A DNA stretch of 64,000 nt from Immersiella caudata (GCA_030512335.1 JAULSU010000002.1:4526001-4590000), one strand, 5' to 3'. Positions 1-11,989 are shown, counted from the stretch's first letter. The notes: generated by a model not told the origin, from the letters alone. Made by a program: numbers and translations.

Positions 1-4
1 TTAG

Positions 5-1051
5 TACCAATACACCGCCATCGGCTTCGGCTCCCTCATGTCCAACTCCCTCCTCCTAATCGCCTACCCCTCCACCACCGGCGGCATCACCATCTCCCCC
101 CGCTTCGCCACAACCCCCTACTCCGAACCCGTCTTCGACCCCTCCATCCGCCTCACCATCCATCCTCCCTCCGGCATCCACGCCCACGAAATGCTCATCA
201 ACGCCACCTGCCACACCTGCCGCACCCACTTCGACCCTCTCTCCCCCTCCCAACCCATGATCTTCGCCTCCGGTCCGCCCTCGCATCTGGCCTCCGATGA
301 CCCCTCCGCTCCTCTCCGCCGCCACGTCGTCCACGGGCGTTTCACCATTGATCTCGTCCGCGCCACCGGCGCCGGCGGCGTTCCCTTCCCTGATACCCGC
401 ACCGTAGGCGCGTCTCTCATCGGGGGTGTAGTCGCTACGCCCCGAAGCAAACAATCCCTAGCACATGGTATCGTCTTCGCGGTGGCAACGCTGGTGATCG
501 CACCCGCGGATATGATCATCGCGGGCGCATTGCGAAGATGGCCGGTGCTGCACGGGGTGTCGGCGACGGTGTATGTTGCGCTTGCAATCGGGGCGTTGGT
601 TCCCGGGATTGCGATCAGCAGGGAGCATTTTGCGACGAAGGGGTATGCCACGGGACATCAAGTTCTGGGGTTGATTGGCGTGGCGGTGCTGTTTGGGATG
701 TTCCTGTGGGGATTGGGGATGGGGGTGAGACGGCACGCGGCGAAGAAGAGGGGCGAGGATGTGAATAAGGGGGATAGCGTCTGGGGGAAGGTGCATCGGT
801 GGGTGGGCAGGGGGGTTTGGGTGGTGTTTATTGTGGATGGGGGGTTGGGGTTGAGGTTAGCGGAGAGGAGTCATCTGTTCATGATGGGGTACGGGGTGTT
901 GGTGGGTGCGGTGTTCCTTGTGGGGTTGCCCATTTGGTTTTTGATCTGGAGGTGTTCCAAGTATCAGAGGGAGAAGGAGGTTGAGGAGGATAATCATGAG
1001 CTGCAGCAGTATAGTATTTATAACCATAGCCATCACAACCACAACTACTGA
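5..1051 (+). CDS. DOMON / cytochrome b561 membrane protein, 3' part
   Basis: The window opens at an intron acceptor (ttag at 1-4). The exon starts at base 5 with residues YQYTAIGFGSLM, the typical 'GxGxxM' stretch of a DOMON (cellobiose-dehydrogenase-like cytochrome) domain. The reading frame then runs to a stop at 1051. The C-terminal half holds about five membrane segments between roughly residues 145 and 320. Histidines lie at helix ends (AHG, LHG, GHQ, HRW), as in cytochrome b561 haem ligands. The protein probably has an extracellular haem-binding DOMON domain joined to a b561 core that moves electrons across a membrane. The tail is charged and His-rich. The N-terminus and signal peptide lie outside the window. 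The start codon at 38 is an internal Met and not the real start. Confidence 0.8.
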   Translation, partial: YQYTAIGFGSLMSNSLLLIAYPSTTGGITISPRFATTPYSEPVFDPSIRLTIHPPSGIHAHEMLINATCHTCRTHFDPLSPSQPMIFASGPPSHLASDDPSAPLRRHVVHGRFTIDLVRATGAGGVPFPDTRTVGASLIGGVVATPRSKQSLAHGIVFAVATLVIAPADMIIAGALRRWPVLHGVSATVYVALAIGALVPGIAISREHFATKGYATGHQVLGLIGVAVLFGMFLWGLGMGVRRHAAKKRGEDVNKGDSVWGKVHRWVGRGVWVVFIVDGGLGLRLAERSHLFMMGYGVLVGAVFLVGLPIWFLIWRCSKYQREKEVEEDNHELQQYSIYNHSHHNHNY

Positions 1052-1620
1052 GTAAGTAGGTGGTTGGGGTGGAATGAGCTCGGGTGTGGGGCGGAGTTTG
1101 GCGTCGAGGTTGGATGGTCATTTGGATTCAAGTTGCAATTATGTTTTGTTTTATTGCTGGGGATAATCACCTAGGTATCTTCTTGGTCACCCAGTTCTCA
1201 GGGAAGAGGGTCCTGATTTCCCTCGCCTGGACTAAGGGCGCTTTATGAGAGGGTTACAGTTTTGTTTACATGCTAGGTCTCCTCTCTAAAAAGTGCAACG
1301 TTGATGGCAGGCCATAGGGGTGACTGAAACTTGATGGAATTTCTATTTTGCATCTGTAAGTATTAGGGACGGGCCCCATCCTCTCGAATTGGCGTATTCA
1401 TGTGTTACATGTGAACTCCCGCTCAAGCGCCTCTTTCGACGCCGAAAATGCAGTGATTTCTTGTCAGGGTTCTCTGGGGTCTCAAAAGTCCCACCAGCAG
1501 ATGTATTTCTTTATATGCACACGGGTACCGCTACCGCTCGGTACTTCGACTCCTTTTCCCAGCCTGCAGAGGCCGGCACAGGAAGGTGGTCTCTGGTAAA
1601 TGCAGTTGTTGTATCCAAAA
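1052..1620. other. Intergenic, convergent gene ends
   Basis: This lies between the stop of the DOMON-b561 gene and the stop of the MFS gene, so it holds two 3' UTRs. I see no convincing gene; the short frames here show no protein-like composition. Confidence 0.6.
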
Positions 1621-3196
1621 CTATTTCGATTCGCTTCGGTTCTCTTCTCTCTGATCAGAACCATCTGAAGAAGTCGCCTCTTCGAGCGCCTTCTCAGTCA
1701 CCTTCTCCTTTTTCGGCAGGAGATCATCCCTGCGTATCGCCCATCCTCCCCTCCATCCGAACCACCTTGTTTCCCTTGGGCCGCGAGCAAGACACACGAT
1801 GATGGCGAAGCTGATGAACGCAACTGCACCTGTTAGCACCATCTCAACATCCCATCACAGGAAACCTACTGCTACAGCTTCCACTGTACACCCAACCCCC
1901 GTGAGCATAGAGCCGATTTCCCACCGCCGTTCCCGTCAACTGCCCCGAGAAAGCCGCCACCATGTAGGCCGTATTCACACGATTCCTCGCATCCGGTCTG
2001 ATGCTATACACCGCCGCCCGATTCCCAATCTGCGTAAACTGCCCACCGATATCAATCGTAATCGCCTGCACCACCGGCCCCGCAACATTCCAGCTCCCAA
2101 TCGTCGTCCCCACAATCAACCCGACCAATTCCACGCCCAGCCCGAGAATCGCCGAGATCAACGGAACGATCTTATCAATCACCAGCCTCGAATACACCGG
2201 TGCCGCCAAGATAACAACCACGCCAATCAGCCCAAACAACCCAATCACCATGCTCGAGTACTCATACGGCGGACTCGCCAGCAAGAAACTCAACGTTGTC
2301 CAGTAACTCGTAAACGTCGCGCTGATCAAAAACGCCACCACGCTCGCCTGAAACAGCAACGGCTCCGTAACCAACAGCACCAGCACCTCCCAGAGCATCC
2401 GGAAGTAATTCAGCCCCTCCGGGTTCTTGGACGGGTAGGCCGGCATCCACACGTACAGCAACCCCCAGACGGAGAACTGCACCCCGAAGCCGAACCAATA
2501 AATGTTTCGCCAGTCTGTGTAACTCGCCATCACACCGGCGAGCAGGCGCGCGATGAGGACGCCTAGTGAGAGGCCAGAGACGATGATTGCTAGCGAGGAG
2601 GCTCGTCTGTGCGGCGGCGCGAGGTCGCCTACCAGCGGGAGCATTAATTGGGGGGTGACGGTGGTGAGACCGCAAAGGAAGGAAACGGCGACGAAGACGG
2701 TGAAGTCGTGGGTCAGACAAAGGACGAGCCAGAGGGCGGTGGTGAGGAAGACGAGGAGGAGGATGAAAGGGCGGCGGGGGAAGAGATCTCCCAAAGGGCA
2801 GATGAGGAGGAGACCGGCGGCGTAGCCGGCTTGCATGAGGGTGGCGACGGTGGAGGCTTTTTCAAACGAGACGGAGAAGGTGAGGGCGATGCGGTTGAGG
2901 ACGGCTTGGTTGTAGTAGAGGTTAGAGACGGTGAAGCAGGCGGCGTAGGAGAAGAGGATGTTGAGCCAGATGGTGAACTTGGGTGGGTTGGAGGGGTCGT
3001 AGCGCGCGGGGGGTGGTGTCCATGTTTTTGCGGCGTGGAGGCGTTGTCGCCATTTTTTGGGTGGTTGGGCAGTGGTGGTGAGGGTTGCGATGGAGGTGCT
3101 GGAGACGGTGCCGAGGGTGGAGTCGCTGGGAGAGGTACCCGTGTCCTGGGACTCCCTTTTGGGGGGGCTTGCCCCTGGGCTGATCTTGTCGGCCAT
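1621..3196 (-). CDS. MFS transporter, 12-TM efflux type
   Basis: A two-exon gene on the minus strand: exon 1 is 3196-1870 and exon 2 is 1823-1621, giving about 509 aa. The 46-nt intron starts GTAGGT and has a TGCTAAC branch site. Phases agree (1), and a second in-frame acceptor lies 6 nt away. The protein has a soluble Ser/Pro-rich head of about 70 residues and then 12 predicted membrane segments. The loop GDLFPRRP between helices 2 and 3 is the MFS signature. It resembles the AraJ/YnfM-like efflux branch found across fungi. Exon 2 supplies the last helix (AFISFAIIVCLARG) and a charged tail. I chose the Met at 3196 (MADK); an in-frame Met at 3247 would add 17 residues. The substrate cannot be told from the sequence. 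Confidence 0.85.
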
Positions 3197-4296
3197 GCTT
3201 GTCGTGTCTCTCGGTCGGAGGATGAACCTGGCAGCGCTCAAAAGCAAGGAGGGAGGCGCCGGTTTTGAGTGGTGGGAATCCTTCCGATAAACGGCACCGT
3301 ATCCGCAGCGTCGGATGCCGGCGACCGAGTTGGGTTGGCGTCAACGATTATGCACGAACGGGATCCCGCCAATTGGCCACTGAAATCGTTCGCAGTTTCC
3401 CAGAGCACTGGGGAAATGCTGGGGAAGGCGTTGGTTCATAGAGGGTCGGGAGCATCCGCCTGATCGGTGCGCATCGGATGCAAGATGTGACGCCATTCTC
3501 CCTTCATCGGAGATAAAACCCACGTCATGGAAGCTGTTAGTGTGGGCTAGTCCGGCGATTGGGCGCGGTCGCAGCGCGCGGAAATGACCACGGCAATTTT
3601 GATGTGAGGCTGGCGAACAGACCGGGCTTGGTCACAACATGAGGTGACGTGAAGTAAACAATTGCATTGTCTTGCCGATGTGAGACAGCGTCGAAGAAAG
3701 CGCAGCGGCCATTGAGCTTCACGTGGGGTGCAGCAAGTCGTGGGGGCTGCACGGACGCATTCTCCCGCTGCATTGTTTTGGATTGGCCTAGCATAGGTAA
3801 CTAGCGCAGTGCATTGGCAAAATGGCAATTAGCATAAGGAGAAGTTTGCCTGTTGCATGTTGGGCAGGTGGGACAGCACATTTTGTCTCATGAAGTAAAA
3901 GTCGCGGGATGTGTGCTCTCCCCCACTTCCCTGGGCGGTCGTCTCCATTTGGCAGGTAATTATTAATGTGAGCTTGAAAACGGGATCTGAGACTTCCTTC
4001 TCCACTTGATGTGAATTACTAATTGGATCTCATCGAATCAACCACTTGAGCTAATATTCATACGATCCAAGTGCTTACTTCCAGTAGTGCTCTAATGTTA
4101 CGGTGAGCTAATAATGTCTGACTAACTTTATAAGAGTTGCCATTTTGGGGTCTCAATGGAACGCAATGTGTCAGTTATGCCGACAAATTAACACCAACGT
4201 GAATTTCCCTCTTGGACTCAGCCTAGGTACTTAAAACTCCATGTCGCTCCTCAACCTCTTTCCTGTCAACCACCGCTCTCATCCCTCACTGGAACG
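3197..4296. other. Divergent promoter region
   Basis: This separates the minus-strand MFS gene from the plus-strand hydrolase, so it should hold both promoters. It is AT-richer than the flanking genes near 3960-4150. I see no gene and no repeat. Confidence 0.5.
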
Positions 4297-4614
4297 ATGC
4301 GTCCGCTTGCCTTCCTCCCCCTTTTCAGCCTCAATGCAATGGCTGCACCACCGCCACCTGCATCGCCTTCCCCAACTTACACCCCCCTCTATGCCGTCCT
4401 CCCTGCAACCCCCAATCTCCCACCCGCCCGCTTCTCCGGAACAGCGCCAATTAACAACATCTCCCTCTGGTACTCTCTCTACGGGGCTCCTTTACCGTCC
4501 CGTAACGGCCCCAAACCGCCCAAACCCAACCTCCCAATTCTCCTTCTCCACGGTGTGAGTATTGCCAGCCCGCCGACCTTCCCTCTCCTTCCGTCCCCTT
4601 CCCTCGCCGATCAT

Positions 4615-4669
<55 letters not shown>

Positions 4670-5398
4670 AAGCAGGCTAAAAAGTAACACTAATAGGGCA
4701 AAATCTCCTCCCGCTGGTTCACCCACCAAATAACCCACCTCACCTCTTCCCACCCCTCCCACCCCATCATCGCCCTCGACACCCGCGCCCACGGCCGTTC
4801 CACCGACGACCCCTCCACCCCCCTCTCCTACACCCTCTTCGCCTCCGACGCCGTCGCGCTGCTCTCCCACTTGGGTGTCCCCCGCGCAGCCATAATCGGC
4901 TGGTCCGACGGTGCCAACACCGCCCTGCAAATGGCCATATCTCATCCCTCCTACGTAGACAGGATCTTTGCGTTTGGTGCGAATTATAAACCGGATCAGT
5001 TGAATGTGACGGGGCTGATGGGGATGCCGTTCCTAGCGGACTTGGCGGGGAGGATGGAGAGCGAGTATAAAGAATTATCGTCCACGCCGGAAGGCTGGGA
5101 GAGTTTCAAGAAGAGGATGGATGAGATGCAAGGGAAGTTACCGGATTGGGGGGCGAAAGAGTTTGGGGGGATCAAGACGCTGTTTGAGGATGCGGAGAAG
5201 GCGCCGATTGTGTGGGTTGTGGATGGGGCGGAGGAGGAGGTTGTGATGAGGAGGGTGCCGGGGGAGATTAGGGAGATGATAGCTGGGTCAAACTTGGTGT
5301 TGTTGCCAGATGTGGGACACTTTGGGCCGTTGCAGGATCCGGGGACGTTTAATGTCATGTTGGATCGGTGGTTGGAGAGGAGGAGTAGGAGGGGGTGA
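4297..5398 (+). CDS. Secreted alpha/beta hydrolase
   Basis: Two exons, 4297-4554 and 4697-5398, encode about 319 aa. The junction is phase 0 (HG|GK), with donor GTGAGT and acceptor TAATAG. The first ~16 residues look like a signal peptide. The alpha/beta-hydrolase fold is shown by the oxyanion HG motif at ~85, by DTRAHGRS, by the nucleophile elbow GWSDG with Ser156, by a late acidic strand (VVDGAEEE) and by the catalytic histidine in GHFGPL. The exact substrate (ester or epoxide) is unknown. The 142-nt intron carries a long (CA)n(GA)n microsatellite at 4614-4666. The gene is divergent from the MFS transporter. Confidence 0.85.
4614..4666 (+). repeat. (CA)n(GA)n microsatellite in intron
   Basis: A short CA run followed by about 19 GA dinucleotides, wholly inside the single intron of the alpha/beta hydrolase gene. 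Confidence 0.95.
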
Positions 5399-5509
5399 AG
5401 GGGTTGTATTTGAGCTATCTGAAGGAGGGATGGGAAGGAGTGATGCGTTTCAACTGACAATGGGATGCCTTCAGTCTTTGCTGAACGGAGTGAACCCGAG
5501 CAGACAGCC

Positions 5510-7690
5510 CTACTTGCTGTCCAAACTCACTGCTTGCATCGACTGGATGAAATCAACCCGCTTCTCCGCAAGCATGTGGAGCTTCTCAGACGTAACAAAA
5601 CCACCCGTCTTGTAACTCAGCAGCTGTGCTGTCTTGATCAGGTTCTTGATCTCCCGACCATTCAGCTTCAGTTCCGCCAGACGATCCAGGTCCGCGTCAC
5701 CGGCCTCAAACTTGTCTCGGCCGAGGTGGTTCAGAGTATTCTCCCACACCTTTCGGCGAGCCGCACTGTCGAGGTCACGGTACGGGAGGAAGAGGTCGAT
5801 GCGAGACTGGAAGGCGTGGTCGATGCCCTGGATGCGGTTGGTTGTCATGAAGAGGATGCCTTGGTAGTACTCGAGCTTGGTGAGGAAGACTGGGTCGGGT
5901 TAGCATCTCTGTGGGCATCTCGGAAGGGCAGGGACGAACTGGACACGAGCTCATTCCTGACCAAGCCCTTGTTAGTCCTGGCACCCAGGAACACATCGGC
6001 TTCATCGATGAGCAGCATAGCGTTCCACATGGTGCACAGTTTGAGGACGCGGCCAAGTTCGGCCTCTACATCGCTCGGATCGCTTCCGAGCATTCCTGCG
6101 CCGATGGAGTACAAGGGGACGCGAGCCTTCTCCGAAACTGAGATCAGTTAGACACTGTCCGCCAGATGTTTTCCGCTGTCACTCACCAGCCTCCGCAGTA
6201 AACGTCTTGCCGACTCCAGGTGGCCCAAACATGAGGATCATCAAGCCGCGGCCTTGAAAAGAGTTAGCTAACTCGCCTACGACCGAATGTGTAGAGGCTT
6301 ACCCTTCGTAGCAACGAAGTCGTCATACTCCTGGCGATAGTGAGCCTTGCTCTCCACAAAGTCCTAAGCCAGCTGCTTGTCTGTCTCCGGGAGCACCAGA
6401 TTCTCAAAGGGCTGGTCGTTCCACTCCACATCGCTCAGCCCATCGACGAAGAATATGCCCCACTCCTTCTTCACAAAGTCCATGCCCTTGACCCACGGCC
6501 GAGCGAGAAGGCACTGCTCATCGGTGTAAGGGGTCAAGTCCTCCTCTCGATCATTGGCTGCGGAGCTGACGCTGGCGTACGAGCTGTCGGTGTCGGTCCC
6601 AGACGCCGTTGAAGCAGCTTCCGGGCTGGATGGTGTGTTCATTGACTCAACGGCACACGTTTCGACGTTCTCGCTCTCGGTATAGCCGTACATGTCAACC
6701 ATTACCCGACCCGACATCTAGTGCCACGGTAAGCATAAAGCAACCAGCCATCGAGAATGACCGTCAACTTACAGACTGTCCCCGAAGGCCATAGTCCATC
6801 GTATAGCTAGGCCCCTTGTAGTTCTGAAAGTGCCGACCCCGCAGCTTCTCATACTTGCGGCCGCGCGCAATCATCTTGGTCTTCACCTCCTCAACATCAT
6901 CTGCATAGGAGAGCGGATAGATGTCGAAAGATGTGATGTCCTTCAGCCCGTCATATGGTTCGATGGTGCGCGTTAACTCCTCAAAGCCCGACTCCCAACC
7001 GTTCCACACGACCGTCTTGATGGTCACCGTCAGCGTGGCGGACGAGCTCTTGCCTCCTTCATGGTACGCCACGCGGCAGATGCTCTTCTCCCCGAGAGAC
7101 TCAGTCATTGCCAGCTCTCCGGGAGGCAATATTTGCCAAAAATCGGTAAAGGCGATTTGCTTGGTGTCTCGAGCTTCGGCAATGGAGCTGATGGACGGCG
7201 AAAGAAGAGGCGCCAGAAACTCGACAAGCTCAGAAGCTGCCTTTGCCATCTTGTCCCCCCCGTCAAGCTCTCCCGCTGAGCTGCTCGTTTCGGACGCGAG
7301 CTTCTTGTTGAGATTCAAGATGCGGTCCCACCGGTGAACAAGGGGCGTGTACGGCGGCTCAAAAGGTCCACGAAGTTGGATGCCAGCCCGGATATTCGTC
7401 AAGAGCTTCACGGAGGACTGCTTGCATGTCTGGGGACCGAATGGTGAACTCGTATGTCTCCCAGACATCCCCATCCCTTCGGAAGCGTTGGATTATGGCA
7501 TGTTTGTCCTTGATGCGTTCTTCGAATGCCTTGTTTCCCGCCCGTCGACTCGCAAACTCGGAAAAGTGGCTGTGTTTACAGTCGTAACCGCCGTGGCACT
7601 TGTGTTCGTAGTACTGGCCGATAACTTCGTGTGCTATTTCGTCTTGTTTGCCGGAAAGAGAGTCTCAGGCGTGTGGGTGTGCTTTGCTTG
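5510..7690 (-). pseudogene. AAA+ ATPase, broken
   Basis: A fungal AAA+ ATPase of the large family with an N-terminal non-ATPase domain. Exons read 5889-5510, 6137-5940, 6252-6187 (Walker A GPPGVGKT), 6717-6303 and about 7375-6765. An upstream stretch (~7660-7376) lies in another frame. Walker B is LLIDEAD, with the arginine-finger region NRIQGIDHAFQSRID. Introns have good borders and consistent phases. Two lesions are visible. One is an in-frame TAG at 6364-6366 (QLA*DFVES), within the linker before the P-loop. The other is a frameshift near 7375 between YPGWHPT and LRGPFEPPY. No clear start was found; a TGA stands upstream of the 7660 segment. An intact relative would act as a hexameric ATPase of unknown client. 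Confidence 0.75.
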
Positions 7691-8243
7691 CAATAATTAA
7701 GGGGCAATGTGTTGCATGCTCTTCAAAAGCTTCCTAGATGTGGATCTGGCTCGGATGAAATACTCGTCGGTTGCGAGTTGTTGCCTTAGTTGCCCAACAG
7801 CGACGCCTCTTCCTTCCCAGCCGTTGTGGATCTCATATCCGAATTGATTGGGCACCCTCTGTCTCTTGGGGCGGGTCATTGCTTCGCGGCAACTGCACAA
7901 GACCTCTGCATCAGGATGCGTCTCAGCTCTAACCTGATCAGGTTCTGTCTGCTTGCTTCGATTCGTCTGTTCTGTCGGCCTCTCCCAACCGCCCTATTTC
8001 TGCCTCTGTGACTGGGCCCACAGCGGCTTGTAAAATGTTCTTTTGCTGGCTTTCGCTAGGAAAGGCCGCCAACTGCCTGCTGCTGCTGCTGCCTGGGGTT
8101 GGAAATGCCAAGCCCCCAGCGCTGACGGAAGAAGCGGTCTGGCGCGGGGTTGCCGGGGTGACATCGGCGAAGCCCCTTTTCCGGTCATTTGGGATTGCTG
8201 CTTGAACGACGATCAGTCACGTTCCAGAGATCAAGCCCCAAAG
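7691..8243. other. Intergenic, 5' of amidase
   Basis: Holds the amidase promoter and perhaps the lost 5' end of the AAA+ pseudogene. Open frames cross it, including an in-frame extension of the amidase from 8043, but their composition is not protein-like. Confidence 0.4.
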
Positions 8244-10059
8244 ATGCCTCCGAAAAAACGCGCCCGCCTAAAGAAAACATGGCAGGAGATTGCACGCAAG
8301 GCGCAAGACCACCGCGACGCCTCCCTCAACGGCCAGCTTAATGGCGCCGACGAAGCCCTCGAGGAGCTTGAGCACGCCAAGCAGCGCTCGTCCAACGCCA
8401 TCACAATCACCCACAATCTCCCCAACCTCATTTCGAGAGAAGTTCTCGAAATAACGGGCATTCATCCATGTCGTCTGTCGACGTTCCTGAGTGCTGGATA
8501 CCGCAAAACAGAGGATGTGATGAGCGCATTTTGCCAAATGGCCGCCGTGGCGCAAAAGTCGGTCAATTGTCTGACGGAGCTCCTCTCCTCCCGCGCTATG
8601 GTCCGCGCCGTGGAGCTGGACAAACAGTTCGCAATAACCGGACGCCCAGTCGGCCCCTTGCACGGCATACCCGTGAGCGTCAAGTCCCACATCGGTGTCC
8701 AGGGTTGCCAAATGGCCGCGGGCTACGTCGCCTGGTGGGATTCCCGCGAACACCGAGCGTCCAAAGATGCATTGGTGGTTCAGATTCTCGAAAGAGCGGG
8801 AGCCATCGTCCACGCACGAACTACCGAGCCACAGAGCATGATGCAGCTCGAGTGCGTGAGCAATCTGTACGGCACGACGGTAAACCCGCACAACACGAAC
8901 CTGTCATCGGGCGGCTCGTCTGGCGGTGAGGCGGCGCTTCTGGCCATGCGTGGCAGTGTCATCGGGGTTGGTAGCGATGTAGGGGGCAGCATTCGGGTGC
9001 CGGCAGCGGCGTGCGGGATCTATGGGCTCAAGCCGACGGCATTTCGGGTGCCTACGACAGGGTGGAGCTCGACACCTCCAGGAGCGGACCCAATTCCCAC
9101 GGTTATAGGCCCAATGTCCATTTGTCTCGATAAGATTGAAGACTTCATGAAGACGGTGTTGGCGGCAGAGCCATGGAAGGTCGAACCAGCATTGATTCCG
9201 TTGCCGTGGAGAGACGTCGAGATCAACCCAACCCCAGAACAGCCGCTTCGGATTGGCGTTGCTTTACATGACAATGTGGTCCTTCCCCATCCACCAATTC
9301 TTGAAGCCATGCAAAAGTTTATCGATAAGATCGGCGCGCTACCGAATGTCGAGGTCGTAAAATTTCCACTGTACAAATTCGACGAGGCATGGGCAATCGC
9401 ATCGAGCCTCTACTTCACCGATGGCGGAGCAGCGGATCGCAAGGTCATGGAGGAATCTGAGGAGCCGATGCTGCCACTGGTTCGCTGGATGTTGGAGGAG
9501 AACCCGGGAGTGAAGAATCTGACACGGGAAGAACTGGAGTATTGGCTGGAAGAGCGAGAAGAGTATCGACTCGAGTACGCGGAGCGGTGGAACCAAACCG
9601 GGTTTTGGGACGAGGCAGAAGGCCAATGGTCGAACACGGTTGACGCACTGATCTGCCCTGTCGCACCGGGGGTAGCGTCGATCCACAATACAGCGAAGTA
9701 TTGGGCGTACTCGGCCGTTTGGAATCTGCTCGACTATCCCGCTCTGGCGTTTCCACTGCGCAACGTAGATAAGAACCGCGATTTGGTGGAGCATCGTGAC
9801 GATTTCCTGTCTCCCCAGGATCAAGCCCACTGGGAGTTGTGTGAGTTGTTTGTTTCACTCTGAATGCACGGGGCTCCACGCTGACACATTGGCAGATGAC
9901 CCGGAAGTATTTCACGGAGTGCCAGTGGGCCTCCAAATAGTGGGGCGGCGATTGGAGGACGAAAAGATTGTGGCAATTTTGAACCATTTCAGAAGCCACG
10001 AGTGCCTTCTGGTGGTTCCCCAGTTCTATGAGCACGAGGAAGGTACACCTTCCTCTTGA
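8244..10059 (+). CDS. Amidase (amidase-signature family)
   Basis: Exon 1 is 8244-9840 and exon 2 is 9896-10059, joined at phase 1 (donor GTGAGT, acceptor GGCAG), for about 586 aa. This is a typical length for fungal acetamidase-like enzymes. The Ser-cisSer-Lys triad is visible: Lys in VSVKSH (~145), the cis-Ser in the Gly/Ser-rich GGSSGGE (~222), and the nucleophile in GSDVGGSIRVPA (~245). The family hydrolyses amides to acid and ammonia; the substrate is not predictable here. The C-terminal exon carries the conserved GVPVGLQIVGRR. I chose the Met at 8244 because it opens the conserved basic head and TWQEIARK helix; the frame is open from 8043 but that extension looks random. Confidence 0.9.
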
Positions 10060-10685
10060 GCATGAGGTGGAGAGACGCATTTTTCTTGGGCGCCAAGCCA
10101 CGCCAAACCAAAACCGCAAAGGCACCGCACCTTCCCAAAGTGTGTAGTTCTGGAATAAGAACGGACAGACGCTTCATGTTTTTGTTTCCTTTTTAGGGAA
10201 GGATGACAATAGCAGGTCAGGAAATGAGGCATGAGGTTTGGAAAACTGAAGGAAGCAAAACCTCAACATCTAACAAAGAAACGAGGTTGTACCTTGGTTT
10301 CAATTGCCCTGATAAGAACTGTTTTTCTTGTTTTTTTTTGATTCCGTCGAGTTCTGGGCCACTTCCGTTGCAGCCACTTCAGCAGGAGATAGAACCACCG
10401 AGCTCTTCAAAACCTAGCCGGGCATCGCATGCTGGAACCCTTCGCATGGTTCCACAGGAGGATGACAACCAATCTCAGCCATCCAGATTTTCAGCCGCCA
10501 CATCTGTGACAGATGCTTGCCAGTTGTATCAAGTGACACAGTTGCCGCCAAGCTTCGCAGCCCAAGCCAGACTTGACCGCTCACCACTCACGCCAAACGG
10601 AGTTCGGCCCTCCGGAAACGAGTCACTGCGGACTTCCTTCGCAAGCTCTCGGAACGCGATCGAGTATCGCGCGTATCAGCCCACC
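10060..10685. other. 5' region of alpha-kinase gene
   Basis: The alpha-kinase frame is open from 10203 and could add 161 low-complexity Ser/Pro/Gln residues upstream of the preferred Met. I regard it as leader or promoter, but an N-terminal extension cannot be excluded. Confidence 0.4.
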
Positions 10686-11612
10686 ATGAGCCGCCTGTGC
10701 GCCAATTGCGGTCGCAATCTCCCACGGACATCGTACACGGGGAACCAATACGCCAAAGGCGAAGGTTTCTCGCGCTGTGCTAGCTGCGTGCACGGGCACG
10801 CCTCCGACGTCGCGGACGCAGCTCCCTCCGACAGTGGCCGCTACAACAATGCATCGCTAGCAACATTCACCGCGGCCGCCCTCGATAGCCCCTTCGCCGC
10901 GGGCGCTTTCCGCTGGGTCGCCAAGGGCCGCTACACTCGGGGTGACCGGGCAGGCCAAGCTGCCGTGACCAAGTGGTTCAAGACCGGCACCGTCTTCGAG
11001 GAAGATTATTTCACCCTCGACATCAAGGCCGTTGGTAAAGCTCTTGAGATAGTCAACCGCTTCAACCAGCTCAACATTGTCGATAAGGCTGTCAAGATCA
11101 ACGTCGCCCAGGTCTGGACCTCCACCCCCGACTCCGGCCCGAGGTGGGCGGGCGCCAAGACACTCATTGAGCCCTTCATCCAGAACTACCAGAAGTTCAA
11201 CAGCAACACTGGCTGGACCGACACGACCCGCCGGTGGGCGTTGGTCATGCAGGCCCTCTCCCATTTCAGCTACCACGTCACGGGTGGCATGCACGTCCTC
11301 TGCGACATCCAGGGCGGCATCTACCAGCACGAGGTGGTCCTCTCAGACCCGGTCATTCTCTCCCGAAACCGCGACTACGGCGTGACGGATCTCGGACCGC
11401 AGGGAATCAGCTCCTTCTTCAGCATGCACGAGTGCAACAGCTACTGTCGTCCGCACTGGACCCAGCCGTCCAACCCAGTGAGGTACTTTCAGCCGAAGAT
11501 GGGGACGTCCATGTTGCGGCATACCGCGTCTGAGGCACGGTCGAAGCCTCATGGAACGCTTGCGCTGCCCACTTTTGCAGAGGAAGATGAGTTTATTTAT
11601 GAGAGTTGTTGA
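10686..11612 (+). CDS. Stc1-like zinc finger + alpha-kinase protein
   Basis: About 308 aa from a Met with strong context (CCACCATGAG). Residues ~5-38 hold CANCGRN...RCASC, a pair of CxxC knuckles around a GNQYAKGEG core, like the Stc1-type zinc domain. Residues ~70-280 match the alpha-kinase (myosin heavy chain kinase/EF2 kinase) fold. Evidence is the ATP-site lysine region (VAQVW), the LCDIQGGIYQ segment with the catalytic aspartate, the YGVTDLGPQGI Gly-loop, and the zinc motif HECNSYC. Such proteins phosphorylate Ser/Thr; the target is unknown. No intron is needed. A longer N-terminus from 10203 or 10446 is possible. Confidence 0.8.
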   Translation: MSRLCANCGRNLPRTSYTGNQYAKGEGFSRCASCVHGHASDVADAAPSDSGRYNNASLATFTAAALDSPFAAGAFRWVAKGRYTRGDRAGQAAVTKWFKTGTVFEEDYFTLDIKAVGKALEIVNRFNQLNIVDKAVKINVAQVWTSTPDSGPRWAGAKTLIEPFIQNYQKFNSNTGWTDTTRRWALVMQALSHFSYHVTGGMHVLCDIQGGIYQHEVVLSDPVILSRNRDYGVTDLGPQGISSFFSMHECNSYCRPHWTQPSNPVRYFQPKMGTSMLRHTASEARSKPHGTLALPTFAEEDEFIYESC

Positions 11613-11989
11613 TGGGAGAAACGATCGGGGCCTCAGAGTGGGTGTGGCACAGCGGTGGGACTGGCTGGGCCTTGAAAATGAGCAACGGGTTTGGATAAAG
11701 AGAAAGGGGAAATCATTCAAGAGGAGTTAGTAGTTGGAAATTGAGGTGATGTTAGGGAGCAGCTGCCAAGATAGAGCGTGCAATGCAACAATAGCTAGGT
11801 AGTCGAGCCTGATCTCCAATGAGTACGAAACACGACGAGTCCCGAAATGGCGCAATGGACTTATCTGTGCCAATGCACAGTCGCAACCGCGCAAGTTGAG
11901 CTCGAGGAGCCCGGTTAACGAGACATTCCTGGCCGCGTCATGTTTGGAACAGCCCGCATCACCTCTGGAACAACCCGCGCCATGTCGTA

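Noticed and set aside
1389..1802. Plus-strand 137-aa protein
   Set aside because: Overlaps the 3' end of the MFS gene on the other strand and has no recognisable features.
8043..8243. N-terminal extension of the amidase
   Set aside because: Open by chance; the conserved head begins at 8244.
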